Positions 8,414 through 17,432 of a DNA stretch of 64,000 bases are shown one piece after another. The stretch covers positions 70,092 to 134,091 of the forward strand of contig CAWAFE010000006.1 in NCBI GenBank assembly GCA_963781215.1. The letters are read 5' to 3'. Position 1 is the stretch's first letter; every line of letters starts with the position of its first letter. This DNA is from AP-15 sp963781215. Lineage in GTDB: Bacteria > Pseudomonadota > Alphaproteobacteria > ATCC43930 > CGMCC-115725. The notes beneath the pieces were generated by a model, which was given only the letters and a program-made list of their open reading frames with translations, was not told the DNA's origin and did not search any database. The translations under genes and the position numbers were made by a program.

Positions 8414-8853
8414 GGAGTTTCCGGCAGCAAGCGCTTCTTCAGAAAGAAGCGCTGGTGATCGGGTGGATAGTCGAGGGTGCCGAAGACCTCGTAGCCGAGC
8501 TTTCGATAAAAATCGGGTGCCTGGAACGAGAAGGTGTCGACATGGGCCGAATGGCAACCGAAGGCGCGGGCGTGCCGCTCGGCCTCACCGATCAACCGGC
8601 GCCCGATGCCCTGGCGGCGCAGATCGGCGTGTATCCACAGCAGGTTCGTGAACAGCCAGCCGGCATAGCAATTGCCGATCAGGCCGGCATGGATCGCTCG
8701 GTTATCGTCGCGCACGAAGATGCCGAAATAGCTGTAGCCGGGGTCCTGCAGAAATGGTGCATTGTAGTCGCCGAGCGCGCTGTCGATGAATTCGCGTTCG
8801 GCCCAAGTGGGCCGATCCTCGAAGCTGAGCCGAAGTCCGCAGGGCAGGGACAC
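8410..8853 (-). CDS. GNAT-family N-acetyltransferase
   Basis: 147-residue predicted acetyltransferase. The central strand and loop LLWIHADLRRQGIGRRLIGEAE is a textbook GNAT motif A, followed by the C-terminal FYRKLGYEVFGTLDY strand and the terminal FFLKKRL often seen in this subgroup. A GTG start at 8853, five bases after GGAGG, is preferred; an adjacent TTG at 8856 is possible. It heads the mazG operon and overlaps mazG by 4 bases. It differs clearly in sequence from the other GNAT gene at the end of the operon. Confidence 0.75.
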   Translation of the reverse strand: MSLPCGLRLSFEDRPTWAEREFIDSALGDYNAPFLQDPGYSYFGIFVRDDNRAIHAGLIGNCYAGWLFTNLLWIHADLRRQGIGRRLIGEAERHARAFGCHSAHVDTFSFQAPDFYRKLGYEVFGTLDYPPDHQRFFLKKRLLPETP

Positions 8854-8916
8854 CAACGCCTCCGATGCTATGATGCTGCGGCGAACATAAGCCGTCGGCT
8901 GTGGAGACGATAGCGG

Positions 8917-9135
8917 ATGGAAGCGTCGGAGCTGGAGATCGTCCGCCGCGCCTATGCAAAGCAGGTGATGGCCGCCGCGGAAATAACGGGTGGGCGTGTC
9001 GAGGCCGCTTTTGCGGCGGTCAAACGCGAGGATTTTCTCGGCCCCGGCCCGTGGCCGATCCTGCGCTGGCAGGGTCCGGCCGCCCGCTATGTGACGACGC
9101 CGGGCGCCGACCCCGTCTACGTGGCGGATCAGTCA
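8917..9135 (+). pseudogene. Truncated protein-L-isoaspartate methyltransferase-like gene
   Basis: The first 70 or so residues resemble the N-terminus of the isoaspartate methyltransferase-like family (RRAYAKQVMAAAEITG, then FAAVKREDFLGPGPWPILRW and ADPVYVAD). After that the frame runs on to 9375 in arginine- and serine-rich sequence unlike any SAM-binding domain, and the methyltransferase core is missing. The stretch 9136-9435 between this remnant and the next gene shows no other convincing coding signal. I infer a 3' truncation, with the break near 9130. Confidence 0.55.
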
Positions 9136-9435
9136 TGCATCCTCGGCCGTCCAGGAGAGATCGCAGCGCCACTGCGGCAGCCGCAAACGTACAGATCGGC
9201 CTCAGCAGGGGCAGCACATCGGAATCGGAACCGGTTAGAAACGCTCGTCAGACGTCGCCGATCCAGATCCCGCAGCACCTCGAACCGCCCTAGTTCGCGA
9301 TCCTCCGCCAAACCGTCACCCCAAATACCCTCCGCAATATCCGCGGGGAGTGTCATCTCAGAGGTGACATTTTGATCGGGTGCCTACACCTCAATTTGAC
9401 GCATAATATATATTATGGAAAATAATCACGCAGGG

Positions 9436-10215
9436 TTATGCCGCAGGGTCCGGCAATTCGATGACGAGGCCGTCGCGGCCGGGCTCGACGCCCTCTGGCA
9501 GTTCGGCCAACAGCGCGCGGTAGTCGAGGCTCTGGTCCATATGGGTCAAGACGGCGCGGCGCGGATGCACGCGGGCGATCCAGCCGAGCGTCTTTGCGAG
9601 ATCGCTGTGCGTCGGGTGCGGCTCGCGCCGCAGGCAGTCGACGATCCATAGCTCGACGCCGGCGACGGCGGCAAAGGCGCTCTCGTCGAGCTCGGTCGCG
9701 TCGGTCGAATAGGCAAATCCACCGATGCGAAAGCCCAACGTCGTGCTGAAGCCGTGATCCTGGGCGAACGGTACGACCGGGATGCCGCGGACCGCGAACG
9801 GCCCGTCGATCTGATGCGCCACCACGGCCGGCTTATAGTACCGGCCCGGCTCCGGCGGAGGCTCCAGGACGTAGCCGAAGCGCCGGTGGATCTCGGCCAG
9901 TGTCGCCGCATCGGCCCAGAGTGGGATTTCCTGCCGCATCAGCCGGTTGACCGTGCGCAAATCGTCGATGCCGTGGAGATGGTCGGCATGCGCATGGGTC
10001 ATAAGCACGCCATCGATGCGGGACACCCGCGCATCGATCAGCTGCTCGCGCAGATCGGGCGAAGTATCGATCAGGATCGCCATCGGCCCGACCTCGACCA
10101 GCACCGAGACGCGGCGGCGGCGGTTGCGCGGATCGGCCGGATCGCAGCGGCCCCAATTCCCGCCGATCAGCGGCACGCCGGTCGAGGGTCCGCAGCCGAG
10201 CATGGTGACCTTCAT
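9436..10215 (-). CDS. MBL-fold metal-dependent hydrolase (PhnP-like)
   Basis: 259-residue metallo-beta-lactamase-fold hydrolase. The N-terminus MKVTMLGCGPSTGVPLIGG and the metal motif THAHADHLHGIDDLR are those of the PhnP / RNase Z-related phosphodiesterase subgroup; further ligands are likely in DCLRREPHPTHS and LTHMDQSLDY. PhnP acts on cyclic phosphodiesters, but in this conserved tatD-adjacent position the substrate is unknown. The ATG overlaps the tatD stop by 4 bases. It is the last gene of the tmk-holB-metG-tatD operon. Confidence 0.88.
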   Translation of the reverse strand: MKVTMLGCGPSTGVPLIGGNWGRCDPADPRNRRRRVSVLVEVGPMAILIDTSPDLREQLIDARVSRIDGVLMTHAHADHLHGIDDLRTVNRLMRQEIPLWADAATLAEIHRRFGYVLEPPPEPGRYYKPAVVAHQIDGPFAVRGIPVVPFAQDHGFSTTLGFRIGGFAYSTDATELDESAFAAVAGVELWIVDCLRREPHPTHSDLAKTLGWIARVHPRRAVLTHMDQSLDYRALLAELPEGVEPGRDGLVIELPDPAA

Positions 10216-10988
10216 ATGGCGGGCATGGCGGCCTTGCCGAACAGACGGAAGAAGTTGTCGCTGGTCGCCGCCGCCAGCACCTCGGGTGCCACCCCCTTCA
10301 GCGCCGCGACCGCCGCCGCCGTCGCCGCGACAAAGGCCGGCTCGTTGCGCTTGCCGCGGTAGGGTACCGGCGCCAGATAAGGCGCGTCGGTCTCGACCAG
10401 CAGCCGGTCGAGCGGCAGGTCCCGCACGATCGCCCGCAATTCCTCGGCGTTCTTGAAGGTCACAATTCCCGAAATCGATACGCAGAAGCCGAGCGCCAGC
10501 GCCGCCTCGGCCAGCCCGCGGCCGCTCGAAAAGCAGTGCAATACCCCCGGCGGCGGCCGTTCCTCTCCGAGAATGCGGGCAATCTCGCCGTCGGCCTCGC
10601 GCGCGTGGATGATCAACGGCAGCCCGGTCTCGCGCGAGGCGGCAATGTGGGCGCGGAATACCCGCTCCTGGATATCGCGCGGGCTGAAATCATAATGGAA
10701 GTCGAGCCCGGTCTCGCCGATCCCGACGACCTTCGGGTGCGCCGCCAGGCTCGCCAGCACCCCCGGCAGCAGTTCCGCGTGATCGGCCGCCTCGTGCGGG
10801 TGCGCGCCGACCGAGCACCAGATCGCGTCATGCGCCTCGGCGATCGCGAGCACGCCCTCGAACTGGTCGAGCCGGGTCGCGATCGTCAGCATTGTCCCGA
10901 CCCCCGCCGCGCGGGCGCGCGCGATCACCAAATCGCGCTCGGCGGCAAAATCTGGAAAATCGAGGTGGCAATGGCTGTCGACCAGCAT
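10212..10988 (-). CDS. tatD: TatD family deoxyribonuclease / metal-dependent hydrolase
   Basis: 258-residue TIM-barrel nuclease involved in DNA or RNA quality control. Metal ligands are visible in order: HCH of DSHCHLDF, Glu in GIGETGLDFHYD, His in IIHARE, His in VLHCFS, and Asp in VETDAPYL. The start selected is the ATG at 10988 immediately before LVDSHCHLDF. The frame stays open far upstream only because it overlaps metG in another frame. It sits between metG and the MBL hydrolase, the standard alphaproteobacterial order. Confidence 0.93.
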   Translation of the reverse strand: MLVDSHCHLDFPDFAAERDLVIARARAAGVGTMLTIATRLDQFEGVLAIAEAHDAIWCSVGAHPHEAADHAELLPGVLASLAAHPKVVGIGETGLDFHYDFSPRDIQERVFRAHIAASRETGLPLIIHAREADGEIARILGEERPPPGVLHCFSSGRGLAEAALALGFCVSISGIVTFKNAEELRAIVRDLPLDRLLVETDAPYLAPVPYRGKRNEPAFVAATAAAVAALKGVAPEVLAAATSDNFFRLFGKAAMPAI

Positions 10989-11008
10989 CAGGCCCCTGCC
11001 CTCGCCCG

Positions 11009-12544
11009 TCACGCCGCCGGCGCTTCGACGAGTCGCGGGAAAATCCCAGCCGGCTTTGGCAATACCGACCCCGGCGCCAGCGGCGCCGTTTCGAGCGCCG
11101 CGAAAGCCCGCGCCTCGGCGGGTACGGCGAGCTGGTCGAGAAGCCGCCCTGCCGACGCCGGCACAACGGGTTGCATCAGAATTGCGAGATGACGGATCAC
11201 TTCGGCCAGGGTGTAAAGTACGGTCTGCATCCGCTCCGGTTCCGTGCGCCGCAATACCCAGGGCGCCTGCTCGTCGACGTAGCGGTTGGCATCGCCGACG
11301 ACGCGCCAGATCGCATCGAGCGCGAGGTGGAAGGCCTGCTCCGAAATATGCCCACGCACGGTGTCGAGCAGACCCCGCGCCGCGCCCAGCAATTCCTCGT
11401 CGGCCGCGGCGAGCGGGCCGGGCCGCGGCACGCAGGCGCCGCAATCGCGGTTGATCATGACCAGCACGCGCTGCGCCAGATTGCCGAAATCGTTTGCCAA
11501 ATCGCCGTTCAGCCGGCCGATTACGGCGCGATGCGAAAAATCGCCGTCGCTGCCGAAAGGCAGCTCGCGCAACAGAAAATAGCGCATCGGGTCGAGCCCG
11601 TAGCGGTCGACCAGCTGCTTCGGCGGGATGAAGTTGCCGAGCGATTTCGACATCTTCTCGCCTTCGACCGTCCACCAGCCATGGGCGAATACGCGGTGCG
11701 GCGGGGCGATCCCGGCGGCCATCAGAAAAGCTGGCCAGTAGACCGCGTGAAAGCGCAGAATATCCTTACCTACCACATGAAGTGCAGTTGGCCAATAGGA
11801 TGTAAATACGGGATTATTGGTATCAGGATAGCCGAGTGCCGTAAGGTAGTTGATCAGCGCGTCGAGCCACACATAGATGATGTGCTTGGGATCCCCGGGC
11901 ACCGGGATCCCCCATGTGAAGCTGGTGCGTGAGATCGAAAGGTCTCTGAGCCCGGCCTTGACGAAGCTTATGACTTCATTCCTCCGGCTGCGCGGAGCGA
12001 CCGCGTCGGGGTTGGCTTCGTAAAAGGCCAAGAGCCTGTCTTGCCAAGCAGATAGACGGAAAAAGTAATTCTCTTCCTCGAGCCACTCGACTTCGGCGCC
12101 GGTGGGCGCCCGGCCGTCGACCAACTCGCTTTCATCGTAAAAGGCTTCGTCGCGCACCGAATACCAGCCGGAAAAACGGCCGAGATAGATCTCGCCGCGG
12201 CGCTCCAGTTCCTGCCAGAGCGCCTGGACGGCGCGGGTGTGGCGCGGCTCGGTGGTCCGGATGAAATCATCCTGGCTGATGCCGAGCAGACAGGTCATGT
12301 CGCGGAACCCGCCGGAAATACGGTCGCAGAACTCTTGCGGCGAGATCCCGGCGGCACGCGCCGATTGCTCGACCTTCTGGCCGTGCTCGTCGGTGCCGGT
12401 CAGAAAATAGACCTCCCGGCCGTCGAGCCGCATGAAACGCGCCAGCACATCGCAGGCCACGGTGGTATAGGCGTGGCCGAGATGCGGCTGGTCGTTGACG
12501 TAATAGATCGGCGTCGTGACAAAAAAGGGCCGGGCGGCAATCAT
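11009..12544 (-). CDS. metG: Methionyl-tRNA synthetase
   Basis: Charges tRNA-Met; class I synthetase of 511 residues. The HIGH-type motif is HLGHAYTT and the KMSKS motif is EKMSKSLGNF. The anticodon-binding C-terminal helices follow. The length indicates the short form without a fused C-terminal EMAP/Trbp domain. Start ATG 12544 is preceded by GGAGA and gives the canonical N-terminus FFVTTPIYYVND. It lies 68 bases after holB in the same operon. Confidence 0.96.
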   Translation of the reverse strand: MIAARPFFVTTPIYYVNDQPHLGHAYTTVACDVLARFMRLDGREVYFLTGTDEHGQKVEQSARAAGISPQEFCDRISGGFRDMTCLLGISQDDFIRTTEPRHTRAVQALWQELERRGEIYLGRFSGWYSVRDEAFYDESELVDGRAPTGAEVEWLEEENYFFRLSAWQDRLLAFYEANPDAVAPRSRRNEVISFVKAGLRDLSISRTSFTWGIPVPGDPKHIIYVWLDALINYLTALGYPDTNNPVFTSYWPTALHVVGKDILRFHAVYWPAFLMAAGIAPPHRVFAHGWWTVEGEKMSKSLGNFIPPKQLVDRYGLDPMRYFLLRELPFGSDGDFSHRAVIGRLNGDLANDFGNLAQRVLVMINRDCGACVPRPGPLAAADEELLGAARGLLDTVRGHISEQAFHLALDAIWRVVGDANRYVDEQAPWVLRRTEPERMQTVLYTLAEVIRHLAILMQPVVPASAGRLLDQLAVPAEARAFAALETAPLAPGSVLPKPAGIFPRLVEAPAA

Positions 12545-12612
12545 CCTTGTCTCCAAAGCCCGGATATGGGCCGGGACCGGCGGCAATTCAGCGGGCGGCC
12601 GGCGAGATGTTT

Positions 12613-13710
12613 CTAGCGCGCCAGCGCCTCGATCGCAAAGAACGCGCCAAGCATGGCCTGCTTGCGGTCGAGGTTGAGCTCGCCGGTGCGGGCGAAATCG
12701 CCTTCGATCTCCTCGCGCAGCGCCGCCCATCGCGCAGGCGCGGCGCGCGCCGCGAGCGACCGCATCGCTGCGGCTTCACCGGCGACGATCTCGTCCTGAC
12801 CGAGTTGCTCACGAGCGGCCCCGCCGGCCATGCGGGCGAGGAATTGCGACAGCAGCTCTTCAACTGTGCGGTAGGCCTCCTCTGCGTCGGGGCGGCAGAT
12901 CCGGTCGGCGAGGCCATGCAAACCCGCGGCGTCGAGCCGCGGCGCCGGCAACAGCAGCTCCAGCACCGAACGGTAGAGTGCCAGCCCGCCGGCATCGGCG
13001 AGCTCGAGCGCGCGCCCGATGCTGCCTTCGGCCAACGCTGCCACTGCCGCCGCCTCGCCGGCCGCCATGTCGGAGCGATATTCCCCCAGAAGCCGCATCA
13101 CCGTCGCTCGCGGCAGGGCGCCGAGCGGGAACCGCCGGCAGCGCGACCGGATCGTCGGCAACAGCCGGCCCGGGCTGTGGCTGACCAGCAGCAAGAGCGC
13201 ACGGCGCGGCGGCTCCTCCAGGATCTTGAGGAGCGCGTTCGCGGCAGTGCGGTTCATCTCCTCGGCGCCGTCGACGATGACGATGCGCCACCCCTCCTCC
13301 GCCGCGGTCAGGCGAAAAAAGCCGGCAATCCCGCGGGTGTCGTCGACGACGATCTCGCCGCGCAGCCGGCGCCGGCGCGGGTCCCAGGCGCGCTCGACGG
13401 TCAACAGATCGGCGTGCCCCCCGGCCGCCACCCGGTGAAAGACGCCGCTCTCGGGGTCGATCGCGAGCCCGTTGCCGGCGCGCGCCGAGCGGTCGGCCTC
13501 GGCGAGCAGAAAGCGGGCGAGGCGAAAGGCCAGCGTCGCCTTGCCGATGCCCCGCGGCCCGGTCAGCAGGACCGCGTGCGGCAGCCGCCCAGCTTCGTAA
13601 AGGTGCCGCAATTCGCGCTCGGCCTCTTCGTGGCCGACGAGATCCGGGTTCGCCCGCGGCGGCACATCCGCCGCCGGCGCGTCAGATGCTGCGTCGGTCG
13701 TGCGCGCCAT
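12613..13710 (-). CDS. holB: DNA polymerase III delta-prime subunit
   Basis: Clamp-loader subunit, 365 residues. Features are the N-terminal LVGHEEAERELRHLYEAGRL, Walker A-like GPRGIGKATLAFRLARFL, and the clamp-loader core NALLKILEEPP followed by IRSRCRRFPL. Alphaproteobacterial HolB often keeps a P-loop, as here. It is transcribed with tmk upstream and metG downstream, the order conserved in the class. Confidence 0.93.
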   Translation of the reverse strand: MARTTDAASDAPAADVPPRANPDLVGHEEAERELRHLYEAGRLPHAVLLTGPRGIGKATLAFRLARFLLAEADRSARAGNGLAIDPESGVFHRVAAGGHADLLTVERAWDPRRRRLRGEIVVDDTRGIAGFFRLTAAEEGWRIVIVDGAEEMNRTAANALLKILEEPPRRALLLLVSHSPGRLLPTIRSRCRRFPLGALPRATVMRLLGEYRSDMAAGEAAAVAALAEGSIGRALELADAGGLALYRSVLELLLPAPRLDAAGLHGLADRICRPDAEEAYRTVEELLSQFLARMAGGAAREQLGQDEIVAGEAAAMRSLAARAAPARWAALREEIEGDFARTGELNLDRKQAMLGAFFAIEALAR

Positions 13711-13780
13711 GCGAAACTACGCCGGGGTGTGGGTGTTTCTCATCGTTGGATCACTTCTGACAGATCACGCTCGATTTGTC

Positions 13781-13852
13781 GCCATGCCGGCGAAGGCCGG
13801 TGTCCATGGCCGACGTGGGTCCGGTCGGCGCCAGGTCTGCGCCGGAATGACG
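13781..13852. repeat. Palindromic intergenic repeat (REP-like)
   Basis: Between tmk and holB. GCCATG and CATGGC arms bracket an inner palindrome with CCGGCGAAGGCCGG, and a further inverted element (TCCGGTCGGCGCC...) follows. The core resembles the repeat at 25041-25093. The 205-base gap between the two genes holds nothing else that I recognise. Confidence 0.6.
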
Positions 13853-13915
13853 AACTGCGCAGGAGCGAAAACCTCGGTCTTCTCCCGCCGGGCCTCCGGG
13901 TCGACGAAACTCCCG

Positions 13916-14554
13916 CTACGCTAGGACCACGCGCAGCCGCCGTGCGACCGCGTCGAGGATCGCGCGGTGAACAGCGTCGGGTGCGCCCGCGGCGTCGATC
14001 AGCGCGCAGCGCGCGGGCTCGGTGGCGGCGATCCGGCGAAAGCCCTGGCGCAGCCTCTCGTGGAAGGCAGGGTCGAGGCGCTCGAACCGGTCGGCGGCAG
14101 CCGGGCGCGCCGCCGCGCGGGCGAGCCCACTGGCCACCGGCAGGTCGAGGATCAGCGTCAGATCCGGGGTGAAATCGCCGAGGGCGAGGCGGTGCAGCGT
14201 AGCGAGGTCGGCCAAGGCCACACCCTTGCCGTAGCCCTGATAGGCCAGCGTCGAATCGGCGAAGCGGTCGCAGACGACCCAGATCCCTTGCTCCAGCGCC
14301 GGCTGGATCACCCTCGTCACGTGGTCGCGCCGGGCGGCGACCAGCAGCAGCGCTTCGCCAACGGCGTCCCAGCGCTCGCCGTCGCCTTCGAGCAAGAGCC
14401 GCCGGATCGCCTCGGCGCCTGGCGACCCGCCGGGCTCGCGCGTTGCCCGCGCGGCGATCCCGCCGCGTTCGAGCGCGGTTGTAAGCAGCGCCGCCTGCGT
14501 CGACTTGCCGGCGCCCTCGCCGCCTTCGACAGTGATCAGCCTGCCGCGGGCCAT
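13916..14554 (-). CDS. tmk: Thymidylate kinase
   Basis: Phosphorylates dTMP to dTDP. 212 residues. P-loop EGGEGAGKSTQ, the DR(Y/F) motif in CDRFADSTLAYQGYG, and REPGGSPGAE (the dTMP/ATP contact region) are all present. Start ATG 14554 yields the usual RGRLITVEGGEG beginning. It lies 7 bases downstream of the D-Ala-D-Ala carboxypeptidase gene, in one operon with holB downstream. Confidence 0.95.
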   Translation of the reverse strand: MARGRLITVEGGEGAGKSTQAALLTTALERGGIAARATREPGGSPGAEAIRRLLLEGDGERWDAVGEALLLVAARRDHVTRVIQPALEQGIWVVCDRFADSTLAYQGYGKGVALADLATLHRLALGDFTPDLTLILDLPVASGLARAAARPAAADRFERLDPAFHERLRQGFRRIAATEPARCALIDAAGAPDAVHRAILDAVARRLRVVLA

Positions 14555-14561
14555 CGCGCTA

Positions 14562-15767
14562 TCAGTGGCGATTGCCCCACACCAGATAGCCCGCCAGGGT
14601 CGCGATCCGGCCGAGGGCATCGAGACGCATGACGCTCGCCGCGGCGACGAGCGGCGCCTCGATCGGTGGCTGGTCGGGCGCCGTCACGACGAGCTTGCCG
14701 ACCGTCTCGCCCTCTTTGATCGGGGCCGGGATCGGCCGGTCGTATTGGACGGCGACCTTCATGTCCTTGCGCGATTTTCGCGGCAGGGTCACGACGAGAT
14801 CCTTGGCGACCGTGAGCGGCACGCGGGAGCTGGCGCCGAGCCAGACATCGGCATCCTCGACCTTGTCGCCGGCGCTGAACAAGCGATAGTCGTTGAACTC
14901 GCGGAACGCCCATTCGATCAGCCTCTCGCTCTCCTGGGCACGCGCCTTCATCGTCGGCAGGCCGCCCAGCACGACGACGATCCGCCGGTCACCGCGCTTG
15001 ACCGAACCCGTCAGGCTGAACCCCGCCTCCTCGGTGTGCCCGGTCTTCAACCCGTCGGCGCCGACATTCTTGTAGAGCAGCGGATTGCGGTTGCCCTGCT
15101 TGATGTTGTTGTACTCGTAATCGAGCTGGCTGTAGTAATGATAATATTCGGGAAAATCCTTGATCGTGCGGATTGCCAGGGTTGCCAGATCGTGCGCGGT
15201 CATCCAATGGTCGGGGTTCGGCAGCCCGTCGACATTGGCAAAATGGCTGTCCTCGAGGCCGATCTCCTTGGCCTTCTTGTTCATCAGGTCGATAAAGGCC
15301 TCTTCGCTGCCGGCCAGGCCTTCAGCCAGCACCAGGCAGGCATCGTTGCCAGACTGGATGATCACGCCCTTCAACAGATCGTCGATCTTGATCCGACCGC
15401 CGATCGGCACGAACATCTTCGAGCCGCCGAGCCGCCATGCCTTTTCGCTGACCGGCAATTCGTCGTCGAGCTTTGCCTGGCCCTTCTTCAGCATGTCGAA
15501 AACGACATAGGCGGTCATGATCTTGCTCATCGAGGCTGGCGGCATGCGCTCCTCGGCCGCCTTGTCGAGCAATACCACGCCGGTTTCGACCTCGATGATC
15601 AGCGCGTGCTTTGCCTGGGTGTCGATCCCGACCGCCGATTTCGCCACAGGTGCCGCGGGGATGGAAACGATCTTGGGCTTGGCGCCCGCCGCCCCGGCCG
15701 GTGGGAGGACGACGCCTGCCGCCAGCAAAACCGCGGCGAGGGAGGTAACGAAACGCCATTGCCTCAT
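14562..15767 (-). CDS. D-alanyl-D-alanine carboxypeptidase (DacC/DacF-type penicillin-binding protein)
   Basis: Periplasmic low-molecular-weight penicillin-binding protein that trims peptidoglycan pentapeptides. 401 residues with a signal peptide (LAAVLLAAGVVLPPAGAAGA). The three active-site motifs are present in order: SMSK (SxxK), SGNDAC (SxN) and KTGHT (KTG). A C-terminal beta domain and a likely amphipathic membrane anchor (RIATLAGYLVWGNRH) follow. It is in the rlpA-dac-tmk order conserved in Rhodospirillales, and its start overlaps the upstream methyltransferase stop by 4 bases. Confidence 0.94.
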   Translation of the reverse strand: MRQWRFVTSLAAVLLAAGVVLPPAGAAGAKPKIVSIPAAPVAKSAVGIDTQAKHALIIEVETGVVLLDKAAEERMPPASMSKIMTAYVVFDMLKKGQAKLDDELPVSEKAWRLGGSKMFVPIGGRIKIDDLLKGVIIQSGNDACLVLAEGLAGSEEAFIDLMNKKAKEIGLEDSHFANVDGLPNPDHWMTAHDLATLAIRTIKDFPEYYHYYSQLDYEYNNIKQGNRNPLLYKNVGADGLKTGHTEEAGFSLTGSVKRGDRRIVVVLGGLPTMKARAQESERLIEWAFREFNDYRLFSAGDKVEDADVWLGASSRVPLTVAKDLVVTLPRKSRKDMKVAVQYDRPIPAPIKEGETVGKLVVTAPDQPPIEAPLVAAASVMRLDALGRIATLAGYLVWGNRH

Positions 15768-16423
15768 GCGCCTCTCCTTTCTGAGAGTGCGGTCCGGGAC
15801 TTCGGTTCGACACCCTTCTTCCCGTTCGAGAACGCCAAGCGTGTCCAGCCGACGTCTTTACGCCCGAACGAGCCGGGCTGATTTTCGAGCAGCAACGTCA
15901 AGCCCAATCCTTCCGCTTCGGCAAGCCGTATCGTCTCCGCGGCGGAAACATCGAACATCCGCCTGCCCGGCGGGACCGGGCCATGACGAAGCGAAAGCAC
16001 CATCACCCCACCGTCTCGCAACAGACGCACCACGCGCGGCATCGCCCGAAGACGTTGCCGGCCATCGAGATGCATCCACACGGCGGTGAGCATCACAAGA
16101 TCGAAGCGCTGGCCGCGTCCGCGGAGGACCGCCAGCTCCGGCAGGCTGTCGTCCAACCATTCGATGCGGTCAGACGGGTGCAAGGCTGCCGCCCTGACTC
16201 GCAATGCGGCGGTCGGCTCCACAGCCACGACGTCGTGTCCCATCGCGGCAAATGCGGCCGCATCGCGCCCAGTTCCTGAACCGATATCTAAGATAAAGCT
16301 CGGAACCGGTGGAATTAGATGTAGGATATACCTGTGCACGTCTGCGAAGGCGATGCTTTCGTATTGCGTAATCAACGCTTCAGCATTCTCCGCATACCCG
16401 TCTGTTCCGCTTATCAAGGCCAA
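15764..16423 (-). CDS. Class I SAM-dependent methyltransferase
   Basis: 219 residues. The SAM-binding loop is FILDIGSGTGRDAAAFAAMG, followed by the acidic strand end VVAVEPT and the motif IV region FDLVMLTAVWMHLDG. It fits the Methyltransf_11/25 group. It is inserted between rlpA and dac, two genes usually close together, and overlaps dac by 4 bases; no signal peptide. Substrate unknown. Confidence 0.8.
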   Translation of the reverse strand: MALISGTDGYAENAEALITQYESIAFADVHRYILHLIPPVPSFILDIGSGTGRDAAAFAAMGHDVVAVEPTAALRVRAAALHPSDRIEWLDDSLPELAVLRGRGQRFDLVMLTAVWMHLDGRQRLRAMPRVVRLLRDGGVMVLSLRHGPVPPGRRMFDVSAAETIRLAEAEGLGLTLLLENQPGSFGRKDVGWTRLAFSNGKKGVEPKSRTALSERRGA

Positions 16424-16434
16424 ACCATGAGCCC

Positions 16435-17403
16435 CTAATCGACCACGATCCGGGCCTCGGGATAACCGCTGTCGACGACGCGGGAAAGCAGCTGATCGGC
16501 CTCTTCGACCGACGGCACCGGGCCGAGCCGGACGCGGTAGATCTCCACGCCCTTCAGCGAGGCCGTGGTCAGCTTGACCTCGCCCAGCGAGGCGATCCGC
16601 GACTGCACGCGCTCGGCATTGCCGCGGACCGAGAACGCCCCGGCCTGAATGAAGATCCGATCCTCCGACTTCACCGGCACGACCTTCACCTTGTTCGGTA
16701 AAGGTGGCATTTCCGGGACGATGATAGGCGAGGTGACGGCGGCGATCGGCGCCGTCTCGACGGGAGGCGGAGGCGGCGCCGCGCGCGGAGCGGACTGAAG
16801 CGGCGGCGGTGCCGGTGAAACCGCGGCGACCAAGGCGACGCTCGGCGCCTCGGCCACTAGCACCCGGCTGTCGCCCCCGTTGCGCTTGGCCAGGTCGGCG
16901 ACGTGGATGCTCTCCTCCTTCATGATCTTGACCCGGACCAGCGCTGTCCCCTTGCCATCGAAGCCGAGGAGCTGCGAGGCGCGGCGCGACACGTCGATGA
17001 TTCGACCGCGCGCGAACGGGCCGCGATCGTTGACTCGTAATTGCAGGGAGCGGCCGTTGTCGAGGTTCGTCACCTGGACAATGCTGGGCATCGGCAGGGT
17101 GCGGTGTGCAGCGGTCAAATCATTTAAATCAAACACTTCACCGTTCGCCGTGTATTTCTGGTCGAACTTTTCGCCGTACCACGAGGCGACCCCGGTCTCG
17201 TCATAGTTGTAGTCGACCGCCGGGGTGTACCAGACGCCGCCGATGCGATAGGGCGCGCCGACCTTGTACATCGGATGCCCGGCCCGGTAGTGGCCGCCTT
17301 CGCCATTGGCGGCGGTGGTGCGCGGTTGCGACCCGCAACCCGCGAGCAACAGGGCAACCAGGATCGCCGGTGCCAGCGCCCGCATCCGACCGGCAGCGCC
17401 CAT
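16435..17403 (-). CDS. rlpA: Septal ring lytic transglycosylase RlpA (lipoprotein with SPOR domain)
   Basis: Outer-membrane lipoprotein that cleaves stem-less glycan strands at the septum. 322 residues. The lipobox is LLLAGC, then a double-psi beta-barrel with GVASWYGEKFDQKYTANGE and the conserved VRVNDRGPFARGRIIDVS, a proline-rich linker, and a C-terminal SPOR domain (IFIQAGAFSVRGNAERV...) that binds denuded glycans. Start ATG 17403 is used; an internal ATG at 17385 would give a shorter signal peptide. It is followed by dac and preceded by an MltB-like gene, a cell-wall cluster. Confidence 0.93.
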   Translation of the reverse strand: MGAAGRMRALAPAILVALLLAGCGSQPRTTAANGEGGHYRAGHPMYKVGAPYRIGGVWYTPAVDYNYDETGVASWYGEKFDQKYTANGEVFDLNDLTAAHRTLPMPSIVQVTNLDNGRSLQLRVNDRGPFARGRIIDVSRRASQLLGFDGKGTALVRVKIMKEESIHVADLAKRNGGDSRVLVAEAPSVALVAAVSPAPPPLQSAPRAAPPPPPVETAPIAAVTSPIIVPEMPPLPNKVKVVPVKSEDRIFIQAGAFSVRGNAERVQSRIASLGEVKLTTASLKGVEIYRVRLGPVPSVEEADQLLSRVVDSGYPEARIVVD

Positions 17404-17432
17404 GGCGATCGTCCGAGGCGGATAAGCGACGG

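Noticed and set aside
9129..9356. 75-codon minus-strand frame beginning MTLPADIAEG
   Set aside because: No family recognised and no clear ribosome site; lies over a gene remnant. Too little support to call.
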